Shown: positions 45,380 to 55,008, numbered from the stretch's first letter. The stretch: DNA of 64,000 bases from Rhodoferax fermentans (GCF_002017865.1 NZ_MTJN01000002.1:2728001-2792000); one strand, 5' to 3'. The notes: generated by a model not told the origin, from the sequence alone. A program made the numbers and translations.

Positions 45380-46387
45380 ATGCATCAACTCCGAAAACCC
45401 TATCTGTTGTTTCTGGGCGATGTGGCGCTGAAATCTGACGCAAAAACGGCGTTTGGCCTGCGTGACTGGTGCCGCGCTGATGTGCTGGGTGAGTGGAGCC
45501 TGCCCGAGGCCACGGTCAGCCTGGACTTGCCCAGGTTGTCACCCGCCGAGGCGGCTCGCCAAGGCGCCGGGTCCATCGTGATTGGGGTCGCTGCGGTGGG
45601 GGGGGTGTTGCCACCGCAGTGGTTGTCAGAGCTGGAGGCTGCGCTGGAAGCGGGTCTGGACGTAGTGAGCGGTCAGCACTCCCGCTTGAGTTCGTTCCCC
45701 AGCCTGGTGCAGGCAGCCCAGCGCGGCGGCGGGCGGCTGATTGATGTGCGCCACTCGGACCAGAGTTTTCCTGCCGGTACCGGCAGGAAACGCAGCGGCA
45801 AACGGGTGTTGACGGTTGGCACCGACTGCGCCCTGGGCAAGAAATACACCGCCCTGGCCTTGACCCAGGCCTTGCATCAGCTAGGTGCGGCAGCCACCTT
45901 CCGGGCCACCGGTCAGACCGGTGTGATGATTGCCGGTGCCGGGGTCGCCATTGACGCAGTGATTGCCGACTTTGTCGCGGGTGCCGCAGAACAGCTCTCG
46001 CCGGACAACGCGCCCGGCCATTGGGACGTGATTGAAGGGCAGGGCGCGTTGTTCCACCCCGCCTATGCCGGTGTAACGCTGGGCCTGTTGCATGGTTCAC
46101 AACCCGATGCCCTGGTGCTGTGCCACGACCCGTCGCGCGACACCATCGAAACCTACCCCGACTTTCCCATCCCCGATTTGCAGGTGGCGATAGACCGTTA
46201 TGTCGAAGCGGCGCGTTTGACCAACCGGGCGGTGCGCTGTGTGGGCCTGAGCATCAACTCCTCAAGCCTGTCGGATGCCGACTGGGCCAGCTACGCCAGC
46301 GCCCTGTCAACGCGCTTGCAGTTGCCGGTGGTGGACCCATTGCGTGGGGGTGTGGCGGCGCTGGCCCAGGCCTTGTTGCCGCTATGA
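45380..46387 (+). CDS. dgcN: D-glutamate N-acetyltransferase DgcN-like (DUF1611)
   Basis: A 335-residue DUF1611 protein with a P-loop-like GTDCALGKKYTALALTQAL near 148-166, ATGQTGVMIAG and EGQGALFHPAYAGVTLGLLHGS in the C-terminal domain. DgcN of marine bacteria N-acetylates D-glutamate; DgcA then racemises it and L-glutamate is released. The adjacent gene is a DgcA-type enolase-superfamily enzyme with a 4-bp overlap, which strongly supports this pair. The assignment rests on family and neighbourhood. Confidence 0.85.
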   Translation: MHQLRKPYLLFLGDVALKSDAKTAFGLRDWCRADVLGEWSLPEATVSLDLPRLSPAEAARQGAGSIVIGVAAVGGVLPPQWLSELEAALEAGLDVVSGQHSRLSSFPSLVQAAQRGGGRLIDVRHSDQSFPAGTGRKRSGKRVLTVGTDCALGKKYTALALTQALHQLGAAATFRATGQTGVMIAGAGVAIDAVIADFVAGAAEQLSPDNAPGHWDVIEGQGALFHPAYAGVTLGLLHGSQPDALVLCHDPSRDTIETYPDFPIPDLQVAIDRYVEAARLTNRAVRCVGLSINSSSLSDADWASYASALSTRLQLPVVDPLRGGVAALAQALLPL

Positions 46388-47367
46388 TGCACTGTGACAC
46401 CGTCATTGAACACTGGGAGATGATCGAGCCCTTCGAGATCTCGCGCGAAGTCATCACCCACCAGCCGGTCATGATCCTGCGTTTGCAGGACGCATCGGGC
46501 CACCGTGGTTGGTCTGAGGCCGCAGGTATCGACTACGAGGGCGAAACCCCGCAGAGTATGGTGGCGCAGATCGCTGCCCTGCAAGATCGTTTGCACGATG
46601 GGCTCAGCCATGACGAGGTGGCCGAGATGCTGCCTGCCGGTGGTGCCCGCAACGCCCTGGATTGCGCACTGTGGGATCTGCGCGCGAAACAGACGGGTGT
46701 GCCGGTGTGGCAGGCAGCGGGGTTGCCACCCTGGCAGCCGGTCACCACCGCCTTCACCCTGGGCCTGGGCGACGAGGCCACCACCCGGCGTAAGGCCCGG
46801 CAAGCCCGCGCCTACCCTTTGTTGAAACTCAAGGTGGACGCCCAGCGCCACCTTGATGTGGTGCAGATGGTGCGCCAGGAACACCCCAGCGCCCGCATTG
46901 TGGTGGATGCCAACCAGTCCTGGACGGTGGACCTTTTGCGGCAACTGCTGCCTTCGCTGGCCGCCGCCGGGGTCGAGCTGGTGGAGCAACCCCTGCCCAA
47001 GGGGCAGGATGCCGAGCTGGCCGGCTTGTCCTCACCGCTGCCCCTGGCGGCGGACGAATCCTGTACCGATCGCGCTTCTTTGGCGCAACTGCTCGGGCGT
47101 TACCAGTACATCAATATCAAGCTCGATAAATGTGGCGGGCTGACCGAAGGACTGGCATTGGCCGATGAAGCTGCCCGGCTGGGCCTGGGCCTGATGGTGG
47201 GCAACATGTGTGGCAGTTCGCTGGCGATGGCGCCGGCCTTTGTGCTGGCACAGCGTTGCGCCTATGTGGACCTCGATGGCCCCTTGTTACAAAAGAAAGA
47301 CAGCACTCCCCCGATGCGCTACAGCCACGGCGTGATTCAGGCGCCCGAGCCGGCGCTGTGGGGCTAG
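46384..47367 (+). CDS. dgcA: N-acetyl-D-glutamate racemase DgcA-like (enolase superfamily)
   Basis: A 327-residue member of the enolase superfamily, muconate-lactonizing/dipeptide-epimerase subgroup. The catalytic KxK is in LLKLKVD, metal ligands are in VVDANQSW, VEQPLP and ADES, and the second lysine is in NIKLDKCGG. Together with DgcN it would convert D-Glu to L-Glu via N-acetylated intermediates. A plain L-Ala-D/L-Glu epimerase role (ykfB/ycjG-like) is the main alternative and also fits a peptide-scavenging locus. The ATG overlaps the dgcN stop (ATGA). Confidence 0.85.
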   Translation: MMHCDTVIEHWEMIEPFEISREVITHQPVMILRLQDASGHRGWSEAAGIDYEGETPQSMVAQIAALQDRLHDGLSHDEVAEMLPAGGARNALDCALWDLRAKQTGVPVWQAAGLPPWQPVTTAFTLGLGDEATTRRKARQARAYPLLKLKVDAQRHLDVVQMVRQEHPSARIVVDANQSWTVDLLRQLLPSLAAAGVELVEQPLPKGQDAELAGLSSPLPLAADESCTDRASLAQLLGRYQYINIKLDKCGGLTEGLALADEAARLGLGLMVGNMCGSSLAMAPAFVLAQRCAYVDLDGPLLQKKDSTPPMRYSHGVIQAPEPALWG

Positions 47368-47617
47368 CACCGGGGCGTATGTAACGCTGCTGCGCTGACA
47401 TGGCTTGATTCACCTCCGCTTAAACAGCGGGTCTTGCTGCCGTGTCGACATGAACAAAGTGTGCGCCGAGTGCCGCCGCTCGTGTGCTGAATCGACCATT
47501 CCATCGCCTATTCTGCCGCTCCGAATTTAGGCCAACAAGGCCAATTTGGCATTCCTACACTGCGCCGCATCCGAGGTCAGCTTCAACGATCACGGCCATC
47601 AAAAAGGAGTAGTAGTT

Positions 47618-48898
47618 ATGTCCATCAGCAACACCCTAGACGGCGGCACCTTCCGCCCCGTCGCCGCGTCATCATGGACGGCCCACGACAGAACATGGGT
47701 TCTGGGCCTGTTTGCAACCGCCATTGGTGCGGGCACTTTGTTCCTGCCGATCAACGCAGGTTTGGGTGGCATCTGGCCCCTGTTGGTCATGGCGGTCCTG
47801 GCTTTTCCGATGACGTACCTGGCGCATCGTGGTTTGATCCGCTTCATTCTGTCGTCGTCCAAACCTGGCAGTGACATCACCGAGGTGGTGGGCGAGCATT
47901 TTGGCCCGATGGCTGGCAAGCTGATCACGCTGCTCTATTTCTTCACGATCTTGCCGATCCTGTTGCTCTACGGTGTTGGGCTGACCAACACGGTCGAATC
48001 CTTCATGGTGCACCAGATGGGCATGGCGGCTTTGCCACGTGTGCTTCTGTCCTTTGTCCTGACGGCAGGCTTGATCGGTATTGTCTGCGCCAGTGAGCAG
48101 ATGGTGGTGCGTGTCATGGGCTGGCTGGTCTACCCCTTCATCTTTGTTCTGATCGGCCTGGGCTTGTTCCTGGTTCCCGAATGGAATGGCGCGGTGCTGC
48201 AAGGTGTGCCGTCGGCCAGCAAGTTCAGCGTGACGCTGTGGCTGAGTATTCCGGTTCTGGTGTTTTCCTTCAACCACTCGCCGGTGATCTCCCGTTTTGC
48301 GGTGGCACAGCAACTGCAGTACGGCAACAGCGCGGTCAAAAAAGCTGATCGCATTGAAAAGTACGCGGCTTTGCTGATGGTGGTGGTGGTGATGTTTTTT
48401 GTCTTCAGCTGTGTGTTTGCACTGTCTCCAGCCGATCTGTCCGCAGCCAAAGACCAGAACATTTCTATCCTGTCCTACATCGGCAACAAGTTCCAGAACC
48501 CCTACGTGGCCCTGATTGCGCCGATGGTGGCCTTTATTGCGATGTCCAAGTCCTTCCTCGGCCACTACCTGGGCGCACGTGAAGGCCTGAACGGTTTTAT
48601 TGCACAACAACTCGAAAGCCGCAAAAAGTCGGCCAGCACCAAGACCATCAACCGCTACAGCATGCTGTTCATGTTCGTGACGATCTGGGTTGTGGCCACG
48701 CTCAACCCGAGCATCCTGGGCATGATCGAGTCCCTGTGTGGCCCGGTCATCGCGGCCCTGCTGTTTGTGATGCCGATGTACGCGATCCGCAAAGTGCCGT
48801 CGATGCGCAAATATGCCAACAACCCGACCAATGTCCTGGTGCTGTTCATCGGTGCCGTGGCGATGTCAGCGATCTTCTACTCCCTGCTCGGCCTCTGA
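47618..48898 (+). CDS. sdaC: Serine/threonine transporter (SdaC/HAAAP family)
   Basis: A 426-residue transporter with about 11 hydrophobic helices, from MSISNTLDGG; AAGGAG lies upstream. FATAIGAGTLFLPINAGLGGIWPLLVMAVLAFPMTYLAHRGL at the N-terminus and IAMSKSFLGHYLGAREG near the C-terminal third are HAAAP/STP motifs. It would import L-serine by proton symport. It is paired with the serine deaminase gene 93 bp downstream. Confidence 0.92.
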   Translation: MSISNTLDGGTFRPVAASSWTAHDRTWVLGLFATAIGAGTLFLPINAGLGGIWPLLVMAVLAFPMTYLAHRGLIRFILSSSKPGSDITEVVGEHFGPMAGKLITLLYFFTILPILLLYGVGLTNTVESFMVHQMGMAALPRVLLSFVLTAGLIGIVCASEQMVVRVMGWLVYPFIFVLIGLGLFLVPEWNGAVLQGVPSASKFSVTLWLSIPVLVFSFNHSPVISRFAVAQQLQYGNSAVKKADRIEKYAALLMVVVVMFFVFSCVFALSPADLSAAKDQNISILSYIGNKFQNPYVALIAPMVAFIAMSKSFLGHYLGAREGLNGFIAQQLESRKKSASTKTINRYSMLFMFVTIWVVATLNPSILGMIESLCGPVIAALLFVMPMYAIRKVPSMRKYANNPTNVLVLFIGAVAMSAIFYSLLGL

Positions 48899-48991
48899 TC
48901 GTCAACCAACGCTTCCTTTTGCCTTCGCGCCCCAAGCCAACTGGACTGGCGGCGCTGGCAAGAGCCTCCGTTTCAAACTGGAATTCACACC

Positions 48992-50404
48992 ATGATCAGC
49001 ATGTTTCACCTCTACAAGGTCGGGATCGGCCCCTCCAGCTCCCACACCCTTGGCCCGATGAATGCCGCCAGGCGTTTTGTGGATGATCTGCGCGGGCTGG
49101 GCAAACTGGCCCAAGCCACTTCGGTCGTGATCGATGTGTATGGCTCTCTGGCCCTGACCGGGCTGGGCCACAAGACCGATGTGGCCCTGTTGCTGGGTCT
49201 GATGGGGGAGCTGCCGGACACCATTGATGTGGGCGCCATCCCCGGCTTGATCCAGAAGGTGCGCAGCACCCAGCGCATCCAGCTCGGGCTGGATGGCCCC
49301 GAGGTGGACTTCGGGCGCACGGCCATGACCTTCCACCACTCCAACCTGCCCAGGCACGAAAACGGCCTCACCCTGAAAGCCTTTGCCGGAGAGCGCCTGT
49401 TGCTGGACAAAAACTACTACTCGATTGGAGGTGGTTTTGTCATCGAGGATGGCTGCGCCACCAGCGCAGATGACACCGAGGCTGCCGCTCCGTATCCCTA
49501 TACCAATGCCGCGGAGCTACTGGCCCAATGCCGCCGCACAGGTCTGTCCCTGTCTGGTCTGGTGTTGGAGAACGAGCTGTGTCTGCACACCCAGCAAGAG
49601 ATCAGCAGCTACTTTGGCAACATCTGGGCGCGGATGTCCCAGTGTATGGAGCGCGGCATGAAGACCGAAGGTGTGTTGCCCGGTCCGTTTCGTGTGCCGC
49701 GCAGAGCGGTGGCGCTGCACCGGCGGCTGAGCTCGGCCGGACCACTGTCCAAAGACCCGATGAATATCATCGACTGGGTCAATATGTTTGCACTGGCGGT
49801 GTCTGAAGAAAACGCCGCTGGCGGCCGCGTGGTCACCGCACCGACCAATGGTGCCTGTGGCATCGTGCCGGCGGTGCTGGCCTACTACGACCAGTTCATC
49901 CACAAGCTCGACGAAGACAGTTGCAACCGCTTCTTTCTGGCCTCCGCCGCCATTGGTGGTTTGTTCAAACGCAATGCGTCGATCTCCGGTGCCGAAGTGG
50001 GTTGCCAGGGGGAAGTCGGGGTGGCGTGTTCGATGGCGGCGGCCGGTCTGGCCGAGTTGCTGGGCGGCTCGCCCGAGCAGGTCTGCATCGCCGCGGAAAT
50101 TGCCATGGAACATAATTTGGGCCTCACCTGTGACCCGGTTGGCGGGCAGGTGCAAATCCCGTGTATCGAGCGCAATGCGATGGGTGCGGTCAAAGCCATC
50201 AATGCGGCGCGCATGGCGCTGTGTCGTACCAGCGAACCGATTGTTCCCCTCGACAAAGTGATCGAGGTGATGTTTGAAGTTGGCAAAGACATGAATCCCA
50301 AATACCGTGAAACCTCCTGTGGCGGCTTGGCCCTGAAAATGTTGGCACCGATACCTTCGGTGGCAGCTGACCCCGAGCCCGAGTGCATTTGCTGGGCGCC
50401 TTGA
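48992..50404 (+). CDS. sdaA: L-serine ammonia-lyase (Fe-S type)
   Basis: A 470-residue single-chain L-serine dehydratase converting L-serine to pyruvate and ammonia. The beta domain begins MFHLYKVGIGPSSSHTLGPMNAA. Conserved cysteines for the 4Fe-4S cluster are in TNGACGIVPAVL, TCDPVGGQVQIPCIERN and ETSCGGLALKML. It follows the serine transporter, a classic sdaC-sdaA catabolic pair. Confidence 0.95.
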   Translation: MISMFHLYKVGIGPSSSHTLGPMNAARRFVDDLRGLGKLAQATSVVIDVYGSLALTGLGHKTDVALLLGLMGELPDTIDVGAIPGLIQKVRSTQRIQLGLDGPEVDFGRTAMTFHHSNLPRHENGLTLKAFAGERLLLDKNYYSIGGGFVIEDGCATSADDTEAAAPYPYTNAAELLAQCRRTGLSLSGLVLENELCLHTQQEISSYFGNIWARMSQCMERGMKTEGVLPGPFRVPRRAVALHRRLSSAGPLSKDPMNIIDWVNMFALAVSEENAAGGRVVTAPTNGACGIVPAVLAYYDQFIHKLDEDSCNRFFLASAAIGGLFKRNASISGAEVGCQGEVGVACSMAAAGLAELLGGSPEQVCIAAEIAMEHNLGLTCDPVGGQVQIPCIERNAMGAVKAINAARMALCRTSEPIVPLDKVIEVMFEVGKDMNPKYRETSCGGLALKMLAPIPSVAADPEPECICWAP

Positions 50405-50444
50405 CACAAGCCGCTGCCTCACCCGTACCGCAAAGGGTTCCGCG

Positions 50445-52145
50445 TTGAACTTGCAATCGATTGCCTCACTGTCGGTCTTGCTGCTGCAGCAGATGTGCGT
50501 CTATCTGGTGGTGGCATATGCGCTGAGCCGGACACGCTTGTTCATCCCCCTGACCCGGGCCAGCATTCGCTGGCCTCACCGGATCGCCTGTTATCTGATT
50601 TTTTCGGCCTTCTGCATCATGGGGACCTTGCTCGGGCTGCCCGTGGTCAGTGGCAATGCGATCGCCAACACCCCGGCGATTGGCGCGGTGCTGGGCGGTT
50701 TGCTCGGTGGGCCGGTGGTGGGACTGGCGGTTGGCATCACGGGGGGGCTGCACCGCTACACCCTGGGCGGCTCCTTTGGTCTGGCGGCGTCCATCGATAT
50801 CGTGATGCAAGGGCTAGCGGGTGGTCTGACCCACCGCTATTTGATCAAGCGTGGCAAGACCCGGCTGCTGTTCAGCCCCTTGTTGGCAGGTGGGTTGACC
50901 TTTGTCACCATCCTGATCGAGTTGGGCATTGATCTGGCGCTGTCGCGACCCTTCGCCGAGGCGCTGGATATCGTCACCCTGATTGCACTGCCCGAACTCA
51001 TTGCCAACTCCGCCGGTGCGGCGGTGTTTGTCAAGATCCTGCTGGATCGGCGCGACAGCATTGACCGCCAGTCGCGCGCGTTCTCGGCCAAGGCGCTGGA
51101 GATTGCCGCGCATGTGGACGGTGTGTTGCGCGATGGTTTCGACCAGGAAAACAGCATGCGTGTGGCGCGCATCATTTACGAACAAACTGGTGTCGGTGCG
51201 GTGGCCATCACCGACCGCGAGAAGATCCTGGCTTTCATCGGCATCGGTGCCGACCACCATCTGACAGGCACCCCGATTGCGTCGCAGCACACCCTCCACG
51301 CCATCAGCTGCAACGAGGTGATTTTTGCCGACGGCAACGAAGTCCCGTTCCAGTGTTCGCTGAGCCCACATTGCAAACTCGGCTCCTCGCTGGTGATTCC
51401 GCTGGTGGGTGAGAACCGGCAGGTGATCGGCACCATCAAACTCTACGAGCCCAAGACCCGGATTTTCTCTACCATCAACCGCACGCTTGGCGAAGGCATT
51501 GCCAAGTTGCTGTCTAGCCAGATCCTGGACGGACGTTACGAGCGGCAGAAGAGCCTGTTGCTGGAGTCGGAGCTCAAGCTCTTGCACGCCCAGGTGAACC
51601 CGCACTTCCTGTTCAACACCCTGAACACCATCATTGCGATCACCCACGATGACCCCGCCAAGGCGCGCTCCTTGTTGAGTGATCTGGCGGTGTTTCTGCG
51701 CAAGAACCTCAAGCGCCCGACCGAGGACGTGGTGCTGTCCGAAGAAATCGAGCACACCAAGGCCTATCTGGGTATCCAGTTGGCACGCTTCGAAGATCGG
51801 CTCTCGGTCGAGATCGACATCCCCGAGCCGCTGCTGGGTGTGCATGTCCCCGCGTTCACCTTGCAGCCGCTGGTCGAGAACGCGATCAAACACGGTACCG
51901 GGCAAATGATCCGCGTCGGACGGATTTGCATCCGGGCCCATCAGGACGGCCAGGCGATCTTCCTGGTGGTGGAGGACAACGCCGGCCTTTATGATCCCCA
52001 GCCCGGCGGTGGCGGCCTGGGCATGAACATCGTGGATCGGCGCATCAAAAACCGCTACGGTGAATCCTTTGGCGTGACCATGGCTTGTGAGCGCCAGGTG
52101 TCGACCCGAGCCACTGTTCGCATCCCCATGGAGGCTTTGACCTGA
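50445..52145 (+). CDS. LytS/BtsS-type sensor histidine kinase
   Basis: A 566-residue membrane sensor. Five to six N-terminal helices form the 5TM-LYT receptor domain (about 1-200), a GAF-like domain follows (about 225-360), then the kinase with HAQVNPHFLFNTLNTI (phospho-acceptor His) near 380 and LQPLVENAIKHG (N box). The start is TTG at 50445 with AAAGGG upstream. In Escherichia coli BtsS senses pyruvate; here the neighbour makes pyruvate from serine, so pyruvate sensing is plausible. Confidence 0.88.
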   Translation: MNLQSIASLSVLLLQQMCVYLVVAYALSRTRLFIPLTRASIRWPHRIACYLIFSAFCIMGTLLGLPVVSGNAIANTPAIGAVLGGLLGGPVVGLAVGITGGLHRYTLGGSFGLAASIDIVMQGLAGGLTHRYLIKRGKTRLLFSPLLAGGLTFVTILIELGIDLALSRPFAEALDIVTLIALPELIANSAGAAVFVKILLDRRDSIDRQSRAFSAKALEIAAHVDGVLRDGFDQENSMRVARIIYEQTGVGAVAITDREKILAFIGIGADHHLTGTPIASQHTLHAISCNEVIFADGNEVPFQCSLSPHCKLGSSLVIPLVGENRQVIGTIKLYEPKTRIFSTINRTLGEGIAKLLSSQILDGRYERQKSLLLESELKLLHAQVNPHFLFNTLNTIIAITHDDPAKARSLLSDLAVFLRKNLKRPTEDVVLSEEIEHTKAYLGIQLARFEDRLSVEIDIPEPLLGVHVPAFTLQPLVENAIKHGTGQMIRVGRICIRAHQDGQAIFLVVEDNAGLYDPQPGGGGLGMNIVDRRIKNRYGESFGVTMACERQVSTRATVRIPMEALT

Positions 52146-52146
52146 G

Positions 52147-52866
52147 ATGATGACCGCCCTGATCGTTGACGACGAACCCTTTGCGCGGCGCGAGTTGCGG
52201 CGCACCCTGGAGCCATCCAAAGACATCCAGATTCTGGGCGAATGTGGCAATGCCATCGACGCCCTGACCCGCATCCATGTCGACAAGCCGGATGTGGTGT
52301 TTCTCGACATCCAGATGCCGCAAATCACCGGTATCGAGATGCTGGGCATGCTGGACCCGCAGACCATGCCGCAGATTGTTTTTCTGACCGCTTATGACGA
52401 GTATGCGGTGCGGGCGTTTGAGAAAAACGCGTTTGACTACCTGCTCAAACCGGTCACCGCCGACCGCCTGGAGCTGACGCTGGAGCGTTTGCGTAACAGC
52501 TTTTTCAGGCAGGACTTCAGCGTGTTGCCCGAGGCCAACCATTTGCGCCAGATCCCTTGCTTCAGCCAGAACAGCGTGATTTTTGTGAAGGCGAGTGATG
52601 TCGAGTTTGTGGAAGCACGCAGCACCGGTATTTATGTGTCAGACACCGATGGCCAGGAGCGCCCCACCGCCTTGCGCCTGAACATCCTGCAGCAACGCAC
52701 CGGCCTGCTGCGCTGCCATCGGCAGTACCTTGTGAACATCGACCTGGTGCACAAACTGCAATATTTGGAGAGTGGTCTGGCCGAGTTTGTCACGCAACGG
52801 GGTCGCGTCATTCCGATCAGCCGACGCCTGTTGCCCGAGATCAAGGAACGGCTGGGGATCAGTTAG
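52147..52866 (+). CDS. LytTR-type response regulator (BtsR-like)
   Basis: A 239-residue regulator. The receiver domain has LIVDDEPFARRELRRTL and phospho-acceptor Asp near 57 (VVFLDIQMPQITGIEML). The LytTR DNA-binding domain occupies about 135-238 (FVKASDVEFVEARSTGIYV, CHRQYLVNIDLV). It starts 1 bp after the kinase stop, a typical LytSR/BtsSR pair. Confidence 0.93.
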   Translation: MMTALIVDDEPFARRELRRTLEPSKDIQILGECGNAIDALTRIHVDKPDVVFLDIQMPQITGIEMLGMLDPQTMPQIVFLTAYDEYAVRAFEKNAFDYLLKPVTADRLELTLERLRNSFFRQDFSVLPEANHLRQIPCFSQNSVIFVKASDVEFVEARSTGIYVSDTDGQERPTALRLNILQQRTGLLRCHRQYLVNIDLVHKLQYLESGLAEFVTQRGRVIPISRRLLPEIKERLGIS

Positions 52867-52897
52867 GCGGTGGGCCAGACCGCGCCTGGCCACGCGC

Positions 52898-54199
52898 TCA
52901 CGGCAGTTGGGTCAGTAGCTCCAGGGTGGGGTAACCATCGGGCACCAGACCCACGCTGCGTTGGTACGCACGAATGGCGCGGCGTGTGGCCGGGCCCATC
53001 ACGCCGTCGGCGGCGCCACTGTCAAAACCACGGGTGTTGAGTGCGCTCTGCAAAGCCTGCAACTGCGTGCGTGACAGGGCTTGTACATCGCGCGGCCAGG
53101 GGGCTTGTACGCCGGGGCCGCCCGCCAGTTGTTGGGCCAGCAGGCCCACCGCCAGCGCGTAACTGGTGGCGTTGTTGTAACGCAGGATGGCGCGGAAGTT
53201 GGCGCCGACCAGGAAGGCCGGGCCGCGTGCACCGGCTGGCAGAAGCAGCGCACTGTCGGGCAGATCAGGCAAGGGGCCGCCGTCGAGCGACTGCATACCT
53301 TGTTGTTGCCAAGTTGAGCTTGGCTGGCGCAGCTCACCGTCGGCGCTTGCATAGTCGAATCCTGCTGGCAAACGCACCTCGACCGCCCAGGGCTGATTGA
53401 CCTGCCAGCCGGATTTGGCCAGGAAATGGGCGGTGGAGCCCATGACATCGGGCAGGCTGGCCCAGATGTCACGGCGGCCATCACCGTCAGCGTCGATCGC
53501 ATAGGCCAGGTAGTTGGAGGGCAGCAGCTGGGTCTGGCCCATGGCGCCGGCCCACGACCCGATCATCTGGTCGCGTTCAACCTCGTGGTTTTGCAGCATC
53601 TTTAGCGCGGCAAGCAATTGCCCGCGCGCCCAGGGCCCGCGTCGGCCTTCAAAGCCCAATGTGGCCAGTGCATCGATGGTGGGTATGTCGCCCATGAAGC
53701 TGCCGTAGTTGCTCTCCATGCCCCAGATCGCCACCAGGATCTCCGCTGGGACGCCGTAACGGCGCGCTGCGGCCTCGATGTCCGTGCGCGATTGTTCGAG
53801 CTTGTCTTGACCGCGTATCACACGTTGTTTGGACACCGCGTAGTCAAGGTAGTCCCACACCGTCCGGTTGAACTCGGGCTGGGCGCGGTCCAGCTCGATC
53901 ACGCGAGGTACAAAACGAACGGTGTCAAACGCACTGTGCAGCGTGGCTTCGTCGATGCCAGCGGCACGGGCACTGTCGCTGAACTCCGCCACCCAGCGCG
54001 CAAACTGTTGGGCATGAACGTCCAGGTCTGCCGAGGCTGCGTTTGCCGCAGTGGTCTGCTGGGCTGGCGGTGCGGTTTGGGGGTCGGTGGGTTGGGGTGG
54101 CGTGGTGCACGCGGCCAGGCCCAGGCAGGCCAGCACACAGGGGGCGAGCCAGCGTGATGGCAGGGCGCTGCGTGCGATAGAGGGCAAAAAAGTGTTCAT
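52898..54199 (-). CDS. Lytic murein transglycosylase (MltB-like lipoprotein)
   Basis: A 433-residue outer-membrane lipoprotein: signal with lipobox LAAC (Cys31), a Thr/Pro/Ala-rich linker, the MltB catalytic domain with Glu in AIWGMESNYGSFMGD, and a C-terminal peptidoglycan-binding domain (LQALQSALNTRGFDSGAADGVMGPATRRAIRAYQ). It cleaves peptidoglycan glycan strands to anhydro-muropeptides. Released muropeptides are a possible source of D-Glu peptides, though a link to the peptide locus is speculative. Confidence 0.93.
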   Translation of the reverse strand: MNTFLPSIARSALPSRWLAPCVLACLGLAACTTPPQPTDPQTAPPAQQTTAANAASADLDVHAQQFARWVAEFSDSARAAGIDEATLHSAFDTVRFVPRVIELDRAQPEFNRTVWDYLDYAVSKQRVIRGQDKLEQSRTDIEAAARRYGVPAEILVAIWGMESNYGSFMGDIPTIDALATLGFEGRRGPWARGQLLAALKMLQNHEVERDQMIGSWAGAMGQTQLLPSNYLAYAIDADGDGRRDIWASLPDVMGSTAHFLAKSGWQVNQPWAVEVRLPAGFDYASADGELRQPSSTWQQQGMQSLDGGPLPDLPDSALLLPAGARGPAFLVGANFRAILRYNNATSYALAVGLLAQQLAGGPGVQAPWPRDVQALSRTQLQALQSALNTRGFDSGAADGVMGPATRRAIRAYQRSVGLVPDGYPTLELLTQLP

Positions 54200-54226
54200 G
54201 CCCCCCATTGTCGGCCGGGTCAGAAC

Positions 54227-54706
54227 TCAGGGCACACCCGCGCTGACGATCAGGTTGAACACCTCACGCAGCAACACCAGTTCACTCATGGCGCTGCTGC
54301 GCAGCAGGCTGATCGGTTTGAACTCGCCGCCCAGCGCCTCAATGGCTGCCTTGGGGGCGTCGCGGGTGGTGAAACGCAGCAGGTGGATACGTACCGGGCC
54401 GCTCTCTGTGCTGGCCCAGTGGTTGAACTCCTGGACACGTTCCAGCGTGGTGGGATCAAAACCGCAGTAGTCGATCACCGCCTGGCGCACTGCCTGACCC
54501 GAAAACTCGGGCGTGATGATTGCGGGTGAACGCATCGGCACGGCGTCGCCCGGCAGGGCCGAGGGCCACAGCAGGGTCTGGTCCCAGCGCGGGAACAGCA
54601 AAGCCGCGCTGTAACTGTCGAAGTGGGTGAGGATCACCCGGTTGTGGACAAAGAGGTCGGTGAGCGCCATGGGGGTGTGGTCGGCAGGGGTTGTATCAGA
54701 AACCAT
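54227..54706 (-). CDS. Hypothetical protein upstream of mltB-like gene
   Basis: A 159-residue soluble alpha/beta protein without recognised motifs. VHNRVILTHFDSYSAALLFPRWDQTLLWPSALPGD and VRIHLLRFTTRDAPKAAIEALGGEFKPISLLRSSA are its most ordered parts. It lies 27 bp before the transglycosylase, so co-transcription is likely. No function can be assigned. Confidence 0.6.
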   Translation of the reverse strand: MVSDTTPADHTPMALTDLFVHNRVILTHFDSYSAALLFPRWDQTLLWPSALPGDAVPMRSPAIITPEFSGQAVRQAVIDYCGFDPTTLERVQEFNHWASTESGPVRIHLLRFTTRDAPKAAIEALGGEFKPISLLRSSAMSELVLLREVFNLIVSAGVP

Positions 54707-55008
54707 GCTGTAGCCCTTGTGTTATTTGAGTTGAATGCTATGAATTGCGGTGCATACTGCACCGGCGCCGTCTTGCCAGGGTGGCTCGGCGTGGCCCCAT
54801 GCCACAAGCCTGATGCGCAGACGGGGGTGTCAAGCAAGAACTGTGGCAGCGCCGCTTTGTCGGTTTTGTCGCTTGTCACCCATTGACGGGTGCCATCGCT
54901 GGCGTGGTTTAGCGGGCAGGTCTCAGGCGACCATCTTGCTGCGACAAGTGAAGCATATAGCCCTTGTTCAATAAGGGCTGCAGCCTGTTTTTATCGCTAA
55001 ACCAGGCG
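54707..55008. other. Intergenic gap between mod operon end and the hypothetical gene
   Basis: This 302-bp gap holds a repeat copy at 54958-54979 and no supported gene. Confidence 0.5.
54950..55000. repeat. Dispersed palindromic repeat, copy 7
   Basis: TAGCCCTTGTTCAATAAGGGCT (54958-54979) is followed by GCAGCCTG and TTTTTA. It begins 30 bp downstream of the modC stop on the opposite side, so it could end the mod transcript. Confidence 0.75.
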
